A DNA stretch of 64,000 nucleotides, taken from contig NZ_JAMOLN010000013.1 in NCBI RefSeq assembly GCF_024448165.1, positions 17,843 to 81,842 on the forward strand, read 5' to 3'. The DNA is from Streptomyces longispororuber (GTDB taxonomy: Bacteria; Actinomycetota; Actinomycetes; Streptomycetales; Streptomycetaceae). Below the pieces are notes generated by a model, which had not been told where the DNA came from, did no database searches, and saw only the letters and a program-made list of their open reading frames with translations. Positions 17,751 through 26,618 of the stretch are shown here, piece after piece (position 1 is the stretch's first letter; each line of letters starts with the position of its first letter). The position numbers and the translations under genes were made by a program.

Positions 17751-20326
17751 ATCGACTCCTGGTCGAGCAGCGCGCCGAGCGTCCCGCCCAACTCCGCGAC
17801 CTGCGGAGGGCGCATCATTCCGTAGTGGTCGCCGGGCACGCGGCGCATGATCACCGGCCCGCTGGTCCAGGCCGCCCAGTCGTCGGCGGTGGACGCGGGG
17901 GAGTCCTCGGTGAGCAGCAGGTCGATCCGTCCGTCGTACTGCTCGGGACGCCACACCGCGGCCGTCGAGATGATCACGCGGAAGACCTCCATGCGGCGGC
18001 GCATCAGGTCGGCGGACCCGGGCGGCACCAGACCCGACTCGACGAGCGCGTCGATGACCCGGTCGGCCTGTTCCGACTCGTCAAGGGCGGCCAGTTCCTC
18101 CACGGACCCGGCGGGCGGGTCGACCCCGGCCGTCAGCGCGAGGTTCTCGGCGAACATGGCGCGCAGCAGCGCCGCGTCCGGTGCCTCGTCCAGCATGGGT
18201 GGCCGCTGCGTGTCCAGCATCGCGAGCAGCGTGACCCGGGCGCCGCGCCGGCGCAGCCGCACCGCGGTCGCGTGCGCGAGGCCGCCGCCGACCGACCAGC
18301 CGACGAGCCGGTACGGCCCCTCGGGCGCCACCCGGAGCACGGCGTCGGCATACGCCTCGGCCATCTCCCCGATGGACGCGGGGAGTTCGCCCTCGTCCAG
18401 GCCCGGCACGGAGATCCCGTAGTACGGGACGCCGGCCGGCAGTTCACGGCAGAGCGCGGCGTACGCCAGCGACGAGCCGCTGCTCGCGTGGAAGAGGAAG
18501 ACCGGGGCCCGTCCGGGGTCACCGGGCAGCAGCGGCACCACGACGTCCGCGGGCTCTGCGTCGGCCGCCGGCCGGGCGGGGCGTGTCGCGGCCAGCGCGT
18601 CGTCGGCCGCGGTCACCAGTGCGGTCAGGGTGGGACGGTGGAGGAACTCGCCCAGATCCAGGGCGATTCCGGTCCGCTCCCGGATCTCCACGACGAGCGC
18701 CGCCGCCTGGAGCGAACCGCCGCCGAGGGTGAAGAAGTCGTCGTCCGCCCTGGCCTCCGGCACGTCGAGCGCCGCGCGCCACAGCCCGGTGATCAACTGC
18801 CCGAGCGCGGACCAGGACCCGGGCGCCGGAGCGGGGGGCCGCTCCGTGTCGTCCGGCGCCGCGGTGGACGGGACACCGGGGAGGGGCCCACTCAGCGTGA
18901 GGGCGCTCAGCGGGGTGCCGGGCGCCGTGACCATGGTCTCCAGCACGGTCCGCAGATCGGCCAGCAGACACTCGACGCGCGCCCGGTCGAACAGCTCGGT
19001 CGAGTACTCGGCGGTCAGCTCCAGCGCGTGCGTGGAGGTGCGGGCGGCGCTCAGCGTGAGGTCGAAGCGCGACGTGCCGAGCGGCACGTCGCACGACTCC
19101 ACGCGCAGGTCGCCGAGCGTGAACCCCTCGACGCGGGACTCGCTGGTCACCAGGGCGACCTGGAACAGCGGGTTGCGGGCGCCGGAGCGTGTGGGCCGCT
19201 GCCGGGCCACCACCTGGTCGAACGGCAGCTCCTGGTGGCGGTGGGCGTCCGTCACGACATCGGCGGTGCGCTCGAGCAGCGTGCTCAGCGACGGGTCGCC
19301 CGCGGTGCTGGTGCGCAGCACGAGCGTGTTGGGGAAGAAGCCGATCAGCGGCTCCAGTTCGGGCCTGACCCGGCCGGCGAAGACGGTGCCGACGGTGATG
19401 TCGGTGCTCTCGGCCCAGCGGCTCAGCACCGCGTTCAGCGCGGTCGCGAGCACGGTGAGCAGCGGGCCCTCGTGCGCCGCCGTCAGGGCCTGGGCCAGCC
19501 GGGGCGGCAGCGCCACCCCGGTGATCGTCTCGCCGGCCCAGGTGGGTTTGCGCGGCCGCGGCCGGTCGGCGGGCAGCGCCGTCGGGACGGCTCCCGCCAG
19601 CTGCCGCGCCCAGTACTCGGCCTGCCGCTCGCCCACCGGACCGGCGATCCGGTCGCGCTGCCAGGCGGCGTAGTCCGTGTACTGCACGCCCGGGGCCGAC
19701 GAGGGCAGTTCCGTCCCGTCCGGCCCGGCCAGATAGTCCCGGCTGAGCTCGCCGACGAGCAGCGGGATCGACCAGTCGTCCACGACGGCGTGGTGCAGGA
19801 TCAGGGCGAACACGTGGTCGTCGGGGGCGAACCGCCACAGCCGCGCCCGCAGCGGGGCGGCCGCGGCGAGGTCGAACGGCTCCCGGGCCGCCCGCGCCAC
19901 GTGCTCGCGCAGCGCCCGCTCCCGCCCGTCCGCGTCGAGCCCCGGCAGGTCCTCCAGCGGGAGCGGCACGGACTCGGGCGGCTCCTCGACGATCTGCCGG
20001 TCCCGGGCGAACCGGGTGCGCAGCACCGCGTGCCGGGCCGCGAGCCGGGTGACGGCCCGGCCGAGGGCGGCCACGTCCAGCGGGCCGCGCAGCCGCAGCA
20101 CCACGGGCGTGTGGTAGATCGCCTGATGGTCCATCAACTGGTCGAGGAACCACATGCGTTGCTGCGCGTACGACAGGGGGGCGGCGGTGCCCGGCGGCAG
20201 CGGTGCGATCGGGCCGGGCAGCTCGCCGCGCCCGCGCACCGCCTCCTTGGCGCGGAGGCGGGCGAGCAACTCGGCGCGCCGCTCGGGGGACAGCCCGGCC
20301 AGGCGCTCGCGCAGAGCGGTGTCCAT
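17747..20326 (-). CDS. terminal NRPS, C-T-TE without an adenylation domain
   Basis: 859 residues. The condensation domain (about 45-470) has SYAQQRMWFLDQ and an active site HHAVVDD near 179, with Asp instead of the usual Gly in the last position. The carrier domain has DDFFTLGGGSLQAA (Ser near 537). The thioesterase (about 610-859) has GWSVGGG (Ser near 677) and GDHYGMMR at the end. No A-domain motif lies between C and T, so its amino acid must be loaded in trans; the free A enzyme at 25170-26618 is the obvious candidate. The TE makes it the last module, releasing by hydrolysis or cyclisation. Its start overlaps the stop of the preceding C-A-T gene by one base. Confidence 0.92.
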   Translation of the reverse strand: MDTALRERLAGLSPERRAELLARLRAKEAVRGRGELPGPIAPLPPGTAAPLSYAQQRMWFLDQLMDHQAIYHTPVVLRLRGPLDVAALGRAVTRLAARHAVLRTRFARDRQIVEEPPESVPLPLEDLPGLDADGRERALREHVARAAREPFDLAAAAPLRARLWRFAPDDHVFALILHHAVVDDWSIPLLVGELSRDYLAGPDGTELPSSAPGVQYTDYAAWQRDRIAGPVGERQAEYWARQLAGAVPTALPADRPRPRKPTWAGETITGVALPPRLAQALTAAHEGPLLTVLATALNAVLSRWAESTDITVGTVFAGRVRPELEPLIGFFPNTLVLRTSTAGDPSLSTLLERTADVVTDAHRHQELPFDQVVARQRPTRSGARNPLFQVALVTSESRVEGFTLGDLRVESCDVPLGTSRFDLTLSAARTSTHALELTAEYSTELFDRARVECLLADLRTVLETMVTAPGTPLSALTLSGPLPGVPSTAAPDDTERPPAPAPGSWSALGQLITGLWRAALDVPEARADDDFFTLGGGSLQAAALVVEIRERTGIALDLGEFLHRPTLTALVTAADDALAATRPARPAADAEPADVVVPLLPGDPGRAPVFLFHASSGSSLAYAALCRELPAGVPYYGISVPGLDEGELPASIGEMAEAYADAVLRVAPEGPYRLVGWSVGGGLAHATAVRLRRRGARVTLLAMLDTQRPPMLDEAPDAALLRAMFAENLALTAGVDPPAGSVEELAALDESEQADRVIDALVESGLVPPGSADLMRRRMEVFRVIISTAAVWRPEQYDGRIDLLLTEDSPASTADDWAAWTSGPVIMRRVPGDHYGMMRPPQVAELGGTLGALLDQESM

Positions 20327-23300
20327 CAGGCGTCCTCCAGGTCGTCGAGCAGCTCGGCCAGCAGGTCGTCGTCGGCCGCGGCCAGTTCCTCGCCCTCGAT
20401 GAGCTCGGCGAGACCGGCGATGGTCGAGGCGCGGAAGAAGGCGCGCAGCTCCAGGCTGACGCCGAAGGCGTCGCGCACCCGCGACGTGATCTGGGTGATC
20501 CGCAGCGAGTTGCCGCCGAGCGAGAAGAAGTCGTCGTGCACGCCGAGGTCCGTGGTGCCCAGGACCTCGCCCCAGATCTCGGCGAGCCTGCGCTCCGTCG
20601 GCGTGCGCGGCCCGGTCCTCTCGGACGCGGCCGGGCGGTCCGGATCGGGCAGCCTGGCGTGGTCGATCTTGCCGTTGGCGTTCAGCGGGAAGGAGTCGAC
20701 GGCGACGAACGCGGCGGGGACCAGACCGGCGGGCAGCAGCGCGGAGAGCTCCGTGCGCAGGGCCGCGGTGTCGGGCACGGCGCCGTCGTCCGTCACGAGG
20801 TGGGCGACGAGGGCGCCGTCCCGCAGCGTCACCAGGGCCTGCCGGATCCCCGGCCGGTCGGTGAGCACCGCCTCGATCTCGCCCGGTTCGACGCGCAGTC
20901 CGCGCACCTTCAGCTGGCGGTCCACCCGGCCGTGGAAGGTGAGGACGCCGTCGGGGCGGCGGACCGCCAGGTCACCGGTGCGGTAGACCCGGCTGCCCGG
21001 CGGACCGAAGGGGTCGGGCAGGAACTTCTCCGCGGTCAGCCCCGGACGGCCGAGATAGCCGCGGGCCACACCGGTCCCGCCGATGTACAGCTCGCCGGGG
21101 ACTCCCTCGGGCGCGAGGTCGCCGCGCTCGTCCACGACGTACGCCCGGTAGCCGGCCAGCGGCAGACCGATGGGCGGCGGACCGTCCAGCGGGCCGGGGA
21201 CGAGGTGGTCGATGCAGGCGACGGTCGCCTCGGTGGGCCCGTACGCGTTGTGGAACTCGCGGCCCGGCACGTTCCACCGGTTGACCAGGTCACCCGGGTA
21301 GGGCTCCAGACCCACGAACAGGGCCCGCAGATCGGGGAAGGCGTCCGCGTCGAGCTCGCCGAGGATCGCCGGGGGCAGGTCGGTCACCGTGACCGCCGTG
21401 GAGCGCATCAGCTCGGCGAGCCCGTCGAAGTCGTGCAGCACCTCGACCGGCGCCTGCACGAGTGCCGCGCCGCTGGTCAGCGCCGAGAAGAAGTCGAAGA
21501 CGCTGACGTCGAAGGCCGGGTTGGCGAACTGGAGCACGCGGTCCCCGGGCCCGAGCCGGAAGGTCCCGACGATGGTGAGCACGAACTCGACGACCTGACG
21601 GTGCTCCACCACCACGCCCTTGGGGCGGCCGGTGGAACCCGACGTGTAGATGACGTAGGCCGCGGAGGCGGGGTCGACGACCCGCGCGGAACCGTCGTCG
21701 GCGTCGTCGCTCTCCTCGGTGTCGGGCGCGTCCAGCAGGACCGGCGACACCCCCTCGGGCAGCAGCCCGGCGACGTCGCCCACGGTCACCACGGTCCGGC
21801 AGTCCGCGTCGTCGAGCATCCACGCGATCCGGTCCGCCGGATAGCCGGGATCCATCGGCAGGTACGCCGCGCCCGCCTTGAGCACCGCGAGCAGCGCCGC
21901 GGGCAGCTCGGGGCCGCGCGGCAGCAGCACGCCGACGATCTCGCCCGCCTCGGTGCGCCGCCGCAGCCGCCGGGCCAGCCGGTCGGCGCGGGCGTTCAGT
22001 TCGCCGTACGAGACGGTGGTGCCCTCGAACAGGCACGCGGGGGCGTCGGGGTCGGCGGCGGCACGCGCCTCGAAGAGCTGGTGGAGCAGCCGGCCGCGCG
22101 CACCGGGCGCGTCGGGACCGGTGCTGTGGCGCAGCGCGAGGGCCCGCCGCTCGGAGCCGAGCAGATCGAGGCCGGACAGCGGGACGGTGGGGTCGGCGCA
22201 CACCTGGTCGAGCACGGCGGCGTACTGCGCGAGCAGCCGCTCGATCCGGTCCGCGTCGAAGAGGTCGGTGGCGTACTCGGCCCACAGGTCGAGCCCCTCG
22301 CCGGGGACCTCGGTGACCTGCACGGCGAGGTCGAACCGGGCGGTGCCCTGCCCGACCGGCTCGGCGACGACCCGCAGGCCGCCCGCCTCACCGCTGCCCG
22401 CCGTCGCGTTCTGCAGGGTGAAGGAGACCTGGAAGAGCGGATTGCGGCTGGTGTCCCGCTCGGGGCGCAGCTCCCGGACGAGCCGGTCGAAGCCGAGTCC
22501 CTGGTGGAGGTGGGCGCCGAGGACGGTCTCCCGGGTCCGGGCGATCAGCTCGCTGAAGGCCGGGTCGCCGGCGGTGCTGGTGCGCAGCACCAGCGTGTTG
22601 GCGAAGAAGCCGATGAGCCGCTCGATGTCGGGGTGGTCGCGCCCGGCGAACACCGAGCCGACGGCCACGTCCTTGGCGCCGGTGTAGCAGGTCAGCAGGG
22701 CGTTGAAGGCGGCCAGCAGCACGCTGAGCAGCGTCGCCTGCTCGGCGCGGGCCAGTTCGCCGAGCCGGGTGCGCAGCCCGTCGGGAAGGCGCAGGACGGT
22801 GGTGGCGCCGCGGAAGCTCTGCTCGGCCGGTCGCGGCCGGTCGGTGGGGAGGTCGAGCGTCGGCAGGTCCGCGAGGCGCTCGCGCCAGTAGGCGAGCAGC
22901 CGCTCGGTGGCCTCGGCCGACGCCTTCTCCCGCTCCCAGGACGCGAAGTCCGCGTACTGGACGGGTAGTTCGGGCAGCTCGGTGGTGGTGCCGGCGACCG
23001 CGGCGGCGTAACCGGCCGTCAGTTCGCCGACCAGGATGGCGGTGGACCAGCCGTCGGTCGCGATGTGGTGGATGCACAGGACCAGCAGGTGTTCCGTGGG
23101 CGCGAGCCGGATCAGCCGGGCGCGCAGCAGCGGACCGGCCGCCAGGTCGAAGGCGCCGGTGGCGACCTCGTCCGCGAGGGCGCGGGCCGTCTCGTCGGCC
23201 TTGTCGGGGTCCAGCTGATCCGTCAGATCGGTCAGCGGGATGTCCACCCGGTCCGGGGCCGGATCGATGATCTGGTGCGGCACCCCGTGCTCTTCGCTGT

Positions 23301-23628
23301 AGCGGGTGCGCAGGCTCTCGTGGCGTCCGACGACGAGGGTGAGCGCCGCGACCAGCTTCTCGTGGTCCAGCTCCCCGTGCAGGCGCAGCGCCAGCGGGGA
23401 GTTGTAGACGGGCTGGCCCGGCGTCCACTTGTCGAGGAACCAGAGCCGCTGCCCGGCGAACGACAGGGGCAACGGACGGTCGCGCGGCACCGGGGACAGA
23501 CTCGCCGGAGCGTTTCGGCGAGCGCCCAACTCCTTCAGCAGCCGCTTGGCCTCGGTGACCTCACCGGTGGCCTTGCGAGCGGTGCGGGCACGAGCCGGGA
23601 TCGGCCCGCCGGCTTCGAACCTCGGCAT
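20326..23628 (-). CDS. NRPS, C-A-T module
   Basis: 1100 residues from the ATG at 23628, which has AGGAGA upstream; a GTG six codons earlier overlaps that ribosome site and is unlikely. The C domain has HHIATDGWS near 189. The A domain has YTSGSTGRPKG near 663, NAYGPTEATV and YRTGDLAVR. The T domain has DDFFSLGGNSLRITQ (Ser near 1040). Hand-read pocket: D-V-F-D-F-G-A-V-A-K, which I cannot assign. No epimerisation domain is present. First gene of the minus-strand NRPS operon, divergent from the exporter, and followed directly by the terminal C-T-TE, so it probably supplies the penultimate residue. Confidence 0.92.
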   Translation of the reverse strand: MPRFEAGGPIPARARTARKATGEVTEAKRLLKELGARRNAPASLSPVPRDRPLPLSFAGQRLWFLDKWTPGQPVYNSPLALRLHGELDHEKLVAALTLVVGRHESLRTRYSEEHGVPHQIIDPAPDRVDIPLTDLTDQLDPDKADETARALADEVATGAFDLAAGPLLRARLIRLAPTEHLLVLCIHHIATDGWSTAILVGELTAGYAAAVAGTTTELPELPVQYADFASWEREKASAEATERLLAYWRERLADLPTLDLPTDRPRPAEQSFRGATTVLRLPDGLRTRLGELARAEQATLLSVLLAAFNALLTCYTGAKDVAVGSVFAGRDHPDIERLIGFFANTLVLRTSTAGDPAFSELIARTRETVLGAHLHQGLGFDRLVRELRPERDTSRNPLFQVSFTLQNATAGSGEAGGLRVVAEPVGQGTARFDLAVQVTEVPGEGLDLWAEYATDLFDADRIERLLAQYAAVLDQVCADPTVPLSGLDLLGSERRALALRHSTGPDAPGARGRLLHQLFEARAAADPDAPACLFEGTTVSYGELNARADRLARRLRRRTEAGEIVGVLLPRGPELPAALLAVLKAGAAYLPMDPGYPADRIAWMLDDADCRTVVTVGDVAGLLPEGVSPVLLDAPDTEESDDADDGSARVVDPASAAYVIYTSGSTGRPKGVVVEHRQVVEFVLTIVGTFRLGPGDRVLQFANPAFDVSVFDFFSALTSGAALVQAPVEVLHDFDGLAELMRSTAVTVTDLPPAILGELDADAFPDLRALFVGLEPYPGDLVNRWNVPGREFHNAYGPTEATVACIDHLVPGPLDGPPPIGLPLAGYRAYVVDERGDLAPEGVPGELYIGGTGVARGYLGRPGLTAEKFLPDPFGPPGSRVYRTGDLAVRRPDGVLTFHGRVDRQLKVRGLRVEPGEIEAVLTDRPGIRQALVTLRDGALVAHLVTDDGAVPDTAALRTELSALLPAGLVPAAFVAVDSFPLNANGKIDHARLPDPDRPAASERTGPRTPTERRLAEIWGEVLGTTDLGVHDDFFSLGGNSLRITQITSRVRDAFGVSLELRAFFRASTIAGLAELIEGEELAAADDDLLAELLDDLEDA

Positions 23629-23694
23629 GCGGCATCTCCTCTGCACAGACTCCTGGTGCCTGGCAACTGTGGCCCACGCGGTAAGGGGCGGCTA

Positions 23695-23710
23695 TCGGGA
23701 CTTCTCCCGA
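23695..23710. promoter_or_regulatory. inverted repeat TCGGGA-N4-TCCCGA in the NRPS/exporter divergent region
   Basis: Perfect 6-bp arms around CTTC, 67 bases upstream of the C-A-T NRPS start. It resembles the GGGA-N3-TCCC motifs at 23746-23758 and 27446-27458 and may belong to the same regulator. Confidence 0.4.
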
Positions 23711-23745
23711 CTGGCCGGGCAGGGCCGCGATGTCCCAGCGTGACT

Positions 23746-23758
23746 GGGGAGTTTCCCG
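23746..23758. promoter_or_regulatory. GGGGA-GT-TTCCCG motif, candidate LuxR/LAL binding site
   Basis: GGGA and TCCC arms are separated by three bases. The same geometry recurs at 27446-27458, the other divergent NRPS promoter region. LuxR-family activators such as PimM are known to bind sites built on GGGA/TCCC, so the LAL protein is the suggested binder. Confidence 0.4.
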
Positions 23759-23763
23759 GAGTG

Positions 23764-23857
23764 CTGGGTCCTGTCCTGGGTTCCCTGTCTGCGCCCCGAC
23801 GCCCGGCACCGCGCCCGCCCTCCGGGCGGACGACGGGGAACTCCGGACAGGACCCAG
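23764..23857. repeat. 13-bp inverted repeat flanking the exporter promoter region
   Basis: CTGGGTCCTGTCC at 23764-23776 and GGACAGGACCCAG at 23845-23857 are exact reverse complements 68 bases apart, just upstream of the MFS exporter start. They could pair two operator copies by looping or form a leader hairpin. The segment between them is G+C-rich and has no ORF. Confidence 0.5.
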
Positions 23858-23880
23858 GCGCGAAGTGAGGTGGGGCACCG

Positions 23881-25173
23881 GTGCAGATCCGACGGCAACC
23901 GCGGGCGGATCAGCGCCCGGCACGGCAGGACGGCGACTTCCGGCGACTGTGGGCCGGGGACGCGGTGTCGCAGCTGGGTTCGCAGATCACCATCTTCGCG
24001 CTGCCCTACATGGCGGTGGCATCACTGGACGCGTCGGCCGATCAGGTCGGCCTGCTCCAGGCGCTCTACACCCTGCCGTTCCTGCTGGTCCCGCTGCCCG
24101 CCGGAGTGTGGCTGGAGAACCGGGCCCGGCGGCCCGTGCTCATCCTGATGTGCCTGCTCGGCGCCGCCCTCGTCCTCTCGGTCCCGGTCGCCGACGCCTT
24201 CGGCTCGCTCGGGCTCGCGCACCTCTACGTCATCGCGCTGCTGGGCGGCGCGGGAGCCGTCGTCTCGGACATCGCCAAGGTCTCGCTGGTGCCGCAGCTC
24301 GTCGGCGCCGATCAACTGGCCTCGGCCAACAGCCGGTTGAACGTCGGCCTCGCCGTCGGCGGCACCGCGGGACCCGGCCTCGCCGGCTGGCTGACCGCGC
24401 TGGTGGGCGTGTCGAACGCGCTCGTCCTCGACGCCCTGTCCTACCTGTGGTGCGCGCTGATGACCGGCCGCATGACCCACCGCGAGCCGCCGCCCCCGCC
24501 CGGCCGTCCCGCCCGGAACCTGCCCGCGGAGGTGCGCGAGGGACTGCGCACCGTCTTCGCGACACCCCCGGTGCGCAGCATCGCCCTGCACGCGGCGCTC
24601 AACAACGCGGGCGTCCAGCTCCTGAACGTCGTACTCGTCATCCACCTCGTCCGCGACCGCGACGACGGCAGCGCCGCCTACGGCCTGGTACTGGTCTGCG
24701 GCGGTGTCGGCGCCGTCCTCGGCACCCTCGCCGCGCCCCGGCTCATCCGGGCCTTCGGGTACGGCCGGGCCATGCTCGGCACCCTCGCGGTCACCGTCAA
24801 CGCGTTCTGGATCATGCCCCTCGTGGACGGCTCGCGCCCGGTCGTGGTGGCGTCGTTCGCGCTGGCCCTCGGCATCGCCTCGGCGGGCACGGGCGTCGGC
24901 GGCGTGGTGAGCGTGACGGTCCGTCAACTCCTCACGCCCGCCTCCCTGCACGCCCGGATGAACGCCAGCTACCGCATGGTCACCTTCGGCACGATCCCGC
25001 TCGGTGCGCTGCTCGGCGGGCTGCTCGTGGAGCGGATCGGCGCGGCGGCGACGCTGTGGATCGTGCCGTTCCTGTTCACCGCGGCCGTACTGCCGCTCGC
25101 CCACCGGTCCGTGCGCTCGCTCGGCAGGACCCCCGAACACACGGAGCGAAAGGTACTGGAGGTGAAGCGGTGA
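23881..25173 (+). CDS. MFS exporter (EntS-like), candidate peptide efflux pump
   Basis: 430 residues from GTG 23881. Twelve hydrophobic segments can be counted between about residues 25 and 415, with the MFS loop LENRARRPVL after the second helix, as in EntS-like exporters. It is divergent from the C-A-T NRPS and coupled by GTGA (25170-25173) to the free A enzyme. It is therefore co-expressed with biosynthesis and probably exports the acylated or mature peptide. A second, less closely linked MFS gene lies at 60756-62021. Confidence 0.9.
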   Translation: MQIRRQPRADQRPARQDGDFRRLWAGDAVSQLGSQITIFALPYMAVASLDASADQVGLLQALYTLPFLLVPLPAGVWLENRARRPVLILMCLLGAALVLSVPVADAFGSLGLAHLYVIALLGGAGAVVSDIAKVSLVPQLVGADQLASANSRLNVGLAVGGTAGPGLAGWLTALVGVSNALVLDALSYLWCALMTGRMTHREPPPPPGRPARNLPAEVREGLRTVFATPPVRSIALHAALNNAGVQLLNVVLVIHLVRDRDDGSAAYGLVLVCGGVGAVLGTLAAPRLIRAFGYGRAMLGTLAVTVNAFWIMPLVDGSRPVVVASFALALGIASAGTGVGGVVSVTVRQLLTPASLHARMNASYRMVTFGTIPLGALLGGLLVERIGAAATLWIVPFLFTAAVLPLAHRSVRSLGRTPEHTERKVLEVKR

Positions 25174-26618
25174 CGTTCATCGACCGGATCGCGGCACAGG
25201 CCGCGGCGGACCCCCACGCGGTGGCGGTCCTCGACGGCGACACAGCCGTCACGTACGCCGAGTTGTGGGAGCGGGCCGGCCGGACCGCGGCCCGTCTCAC
25301 CGCGGCCGGAGTCGGCCCCGGCAGCCGGGTCGCCGTCGCCGCGGGCCGCGGCGCGGCACACGTCGTCGCGGCACTCGGCAGCTGGCGGTCGGGCGCCGCG
25401 GTCGTCCCCCTCGACCCCGCCGCCACCCCGCTGCGCCGCGAGCAGGTGCTGCGCGCCGCCGCCCCGGCCGCCACGATCGGCGGGGACGGAACCGTCGAGC
25501 GGCACGGCGGCCCCGGCCCCGACGACACCGCGCCCCTGGGCCTCGACCGCTGCGCCACGGACGGCTACTACGTGTTCACCTCGGGGTCCACCGGCCGGCC
25601 GAAGGGCATCGCCATGCCCCGCGCCGCCCTCGACAACCTGGTGGACTGGCAACTGTCCGACCTCGGCGAACGCCCGCACCGCAGGGTCGCCTGGTTCGCC
25701 CCGGTCGCCTTCGACGTGTCGCTCCAGGAGATCGTCTGCACGCTCGCCGCCGGCGGGACGCTCGCCGTGGTGCCCGAGGAGATCCGCGCGCGTCCCGACG
25801 CGTTCCTCGCCTGGCTGGTGGAGACCCGCATCGAGGTGCTCCACCTGCCGTACGTCGCCCTGCAGATGCTCGCGGTGCAGGCCGCCACGAGCCCGCTCAC
25901 CGCACGGCTGCGGCTCACCGAGGTGATCACGGCCGGCGAGGTGCTCAAGTGCACCCCGGACATCGTGCGCATGTTCCTGCGCCTGCCGGGCGCCCGGCTG
26001 ACCAACCAGTACGGCCCGTCGGAGACCCATGTCGTCACCCGGTACGCGCTCCCCGGCGACCCGGCCCTGTGGCCCGCGCTCCCGCCGCTCGGCACCGCCG
26101 TCCCCGGCGTGCGGGTGACGCTGCGGGACGCCGAAGGGGCCGAGGTCGCGCCGGGGGAGCAGGGCGAGCTGTGCGTCGGCGGGATCGTGCTGCGCGGCTA
26201 CGTGGGCGAGGGCGCGGCCGAGGCCAACGCGCGGGCCCTCGCCGGGGGTCACTACCGCACCGGCGACCACGCGAGCGAACGCGCCGGACTGTTCTCGTTC
26301 GCCGGGCGCAAGGACCACCAGGTCAAGATCGACGGACACCGGGTGGAGCCCGAGGGCGTCGAGAGCGTGCTGCTCGAACACCCCGGCGTGCGGGAGGCGG
26401 TGTGCCTCGTCACCGGCCGGGAGTCCCTCGCCCGCTCCCTCGCCGCGATCGTCGTGGGCAGCGCGGGACAGGCCGAGCTGCAGGCGTTCCTGCACGCCCG
26501 GCTGCCCGCGTCGATGGTGCCGCGGCGGTTCGTCGTCGTGGACGCGCTGCCGCTCACTACCACCGGAAAGGCCGACCGGCTGGCCGCCGAGCGGCTACTC
26601 GCGCCCGGCCGGCTGTAG
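25170..26618 (+). CDS. free-standing adenylation enzyme with a proline-like pocket
   Basis: 482 residues. Motifs: VFTSGSTGRPKGIA, NQYGPSETH, YRTGDHAS, and TTTGKADRL with the catalytic Lys. Pocket read by hand: D-V-Q-H-I-A-Q-V-V-K. This keeps the D-V-Q-x-I-A-x-V-V pattern of published proline codes and differs at two positions. A cyclic amino acid that is not plain Pro, such as a LysW-derived azabicyclic or pyrrolidine amino acid, is therefore attractive. It has no carrier domain of its own; the A-less C-T-TE is the likely acceptor. Its 3' end overlaps the convergent sulfotransferase by 24 bases. Confidence 0.88.
   Translation: MTFIDRIAAQAAADPHAVAVLDGDTAVTYAELWERAGRTAARLTAAGVGPGSRVAVAAGRGAAHVVAALGSWRSGAAVVPLDPAATPLRREQVLRAAAPAATIGGDGTVERHGGPGPDDTAPLGLDRCATDGYYVFTSGSTGRPKGIAMPRAALDNLVDWQLSDLGERPHRRVAWFAPVAFDVSLQEIVCTLAAGGTLAVVPEEIRARPDAFLAWLVETRIEVLHLPYVALQMLAVQAATSPLTARLRLTEVITAGEVLKCTPDIVRMFLRLPGARLTNQYGPSETHVVTRYALPGDPALWPALPPLGTAVPGVRVTLRDAEGAEVAPGEQGELCVGGIVLRGYVGEGAAEANARALAGGHYRTGDHASERAGLFSFAGRKDHQVKIDGHRVEPEGVESVLLEHPGVREAVCLVTGRESLARSLAAIVVGSAGQAELQAFLHARLPASMVPRRFVVVDALPLTTTGKADRLAAERLLAPGRL

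Noticed and set aside
17699..20986. A 1095-codon plus-strand frame across the C-T-TE region
   Set aside because: It is a composition-driven shadow of the minus-strand NRPS genes and crosses their boundary without any motif.
23629..23646. GTG start six codons upstream of the C-A-T NRPS ATG
   Set aside because: The AGGAGA ribosome site for ATG 23628 lies within those codons.
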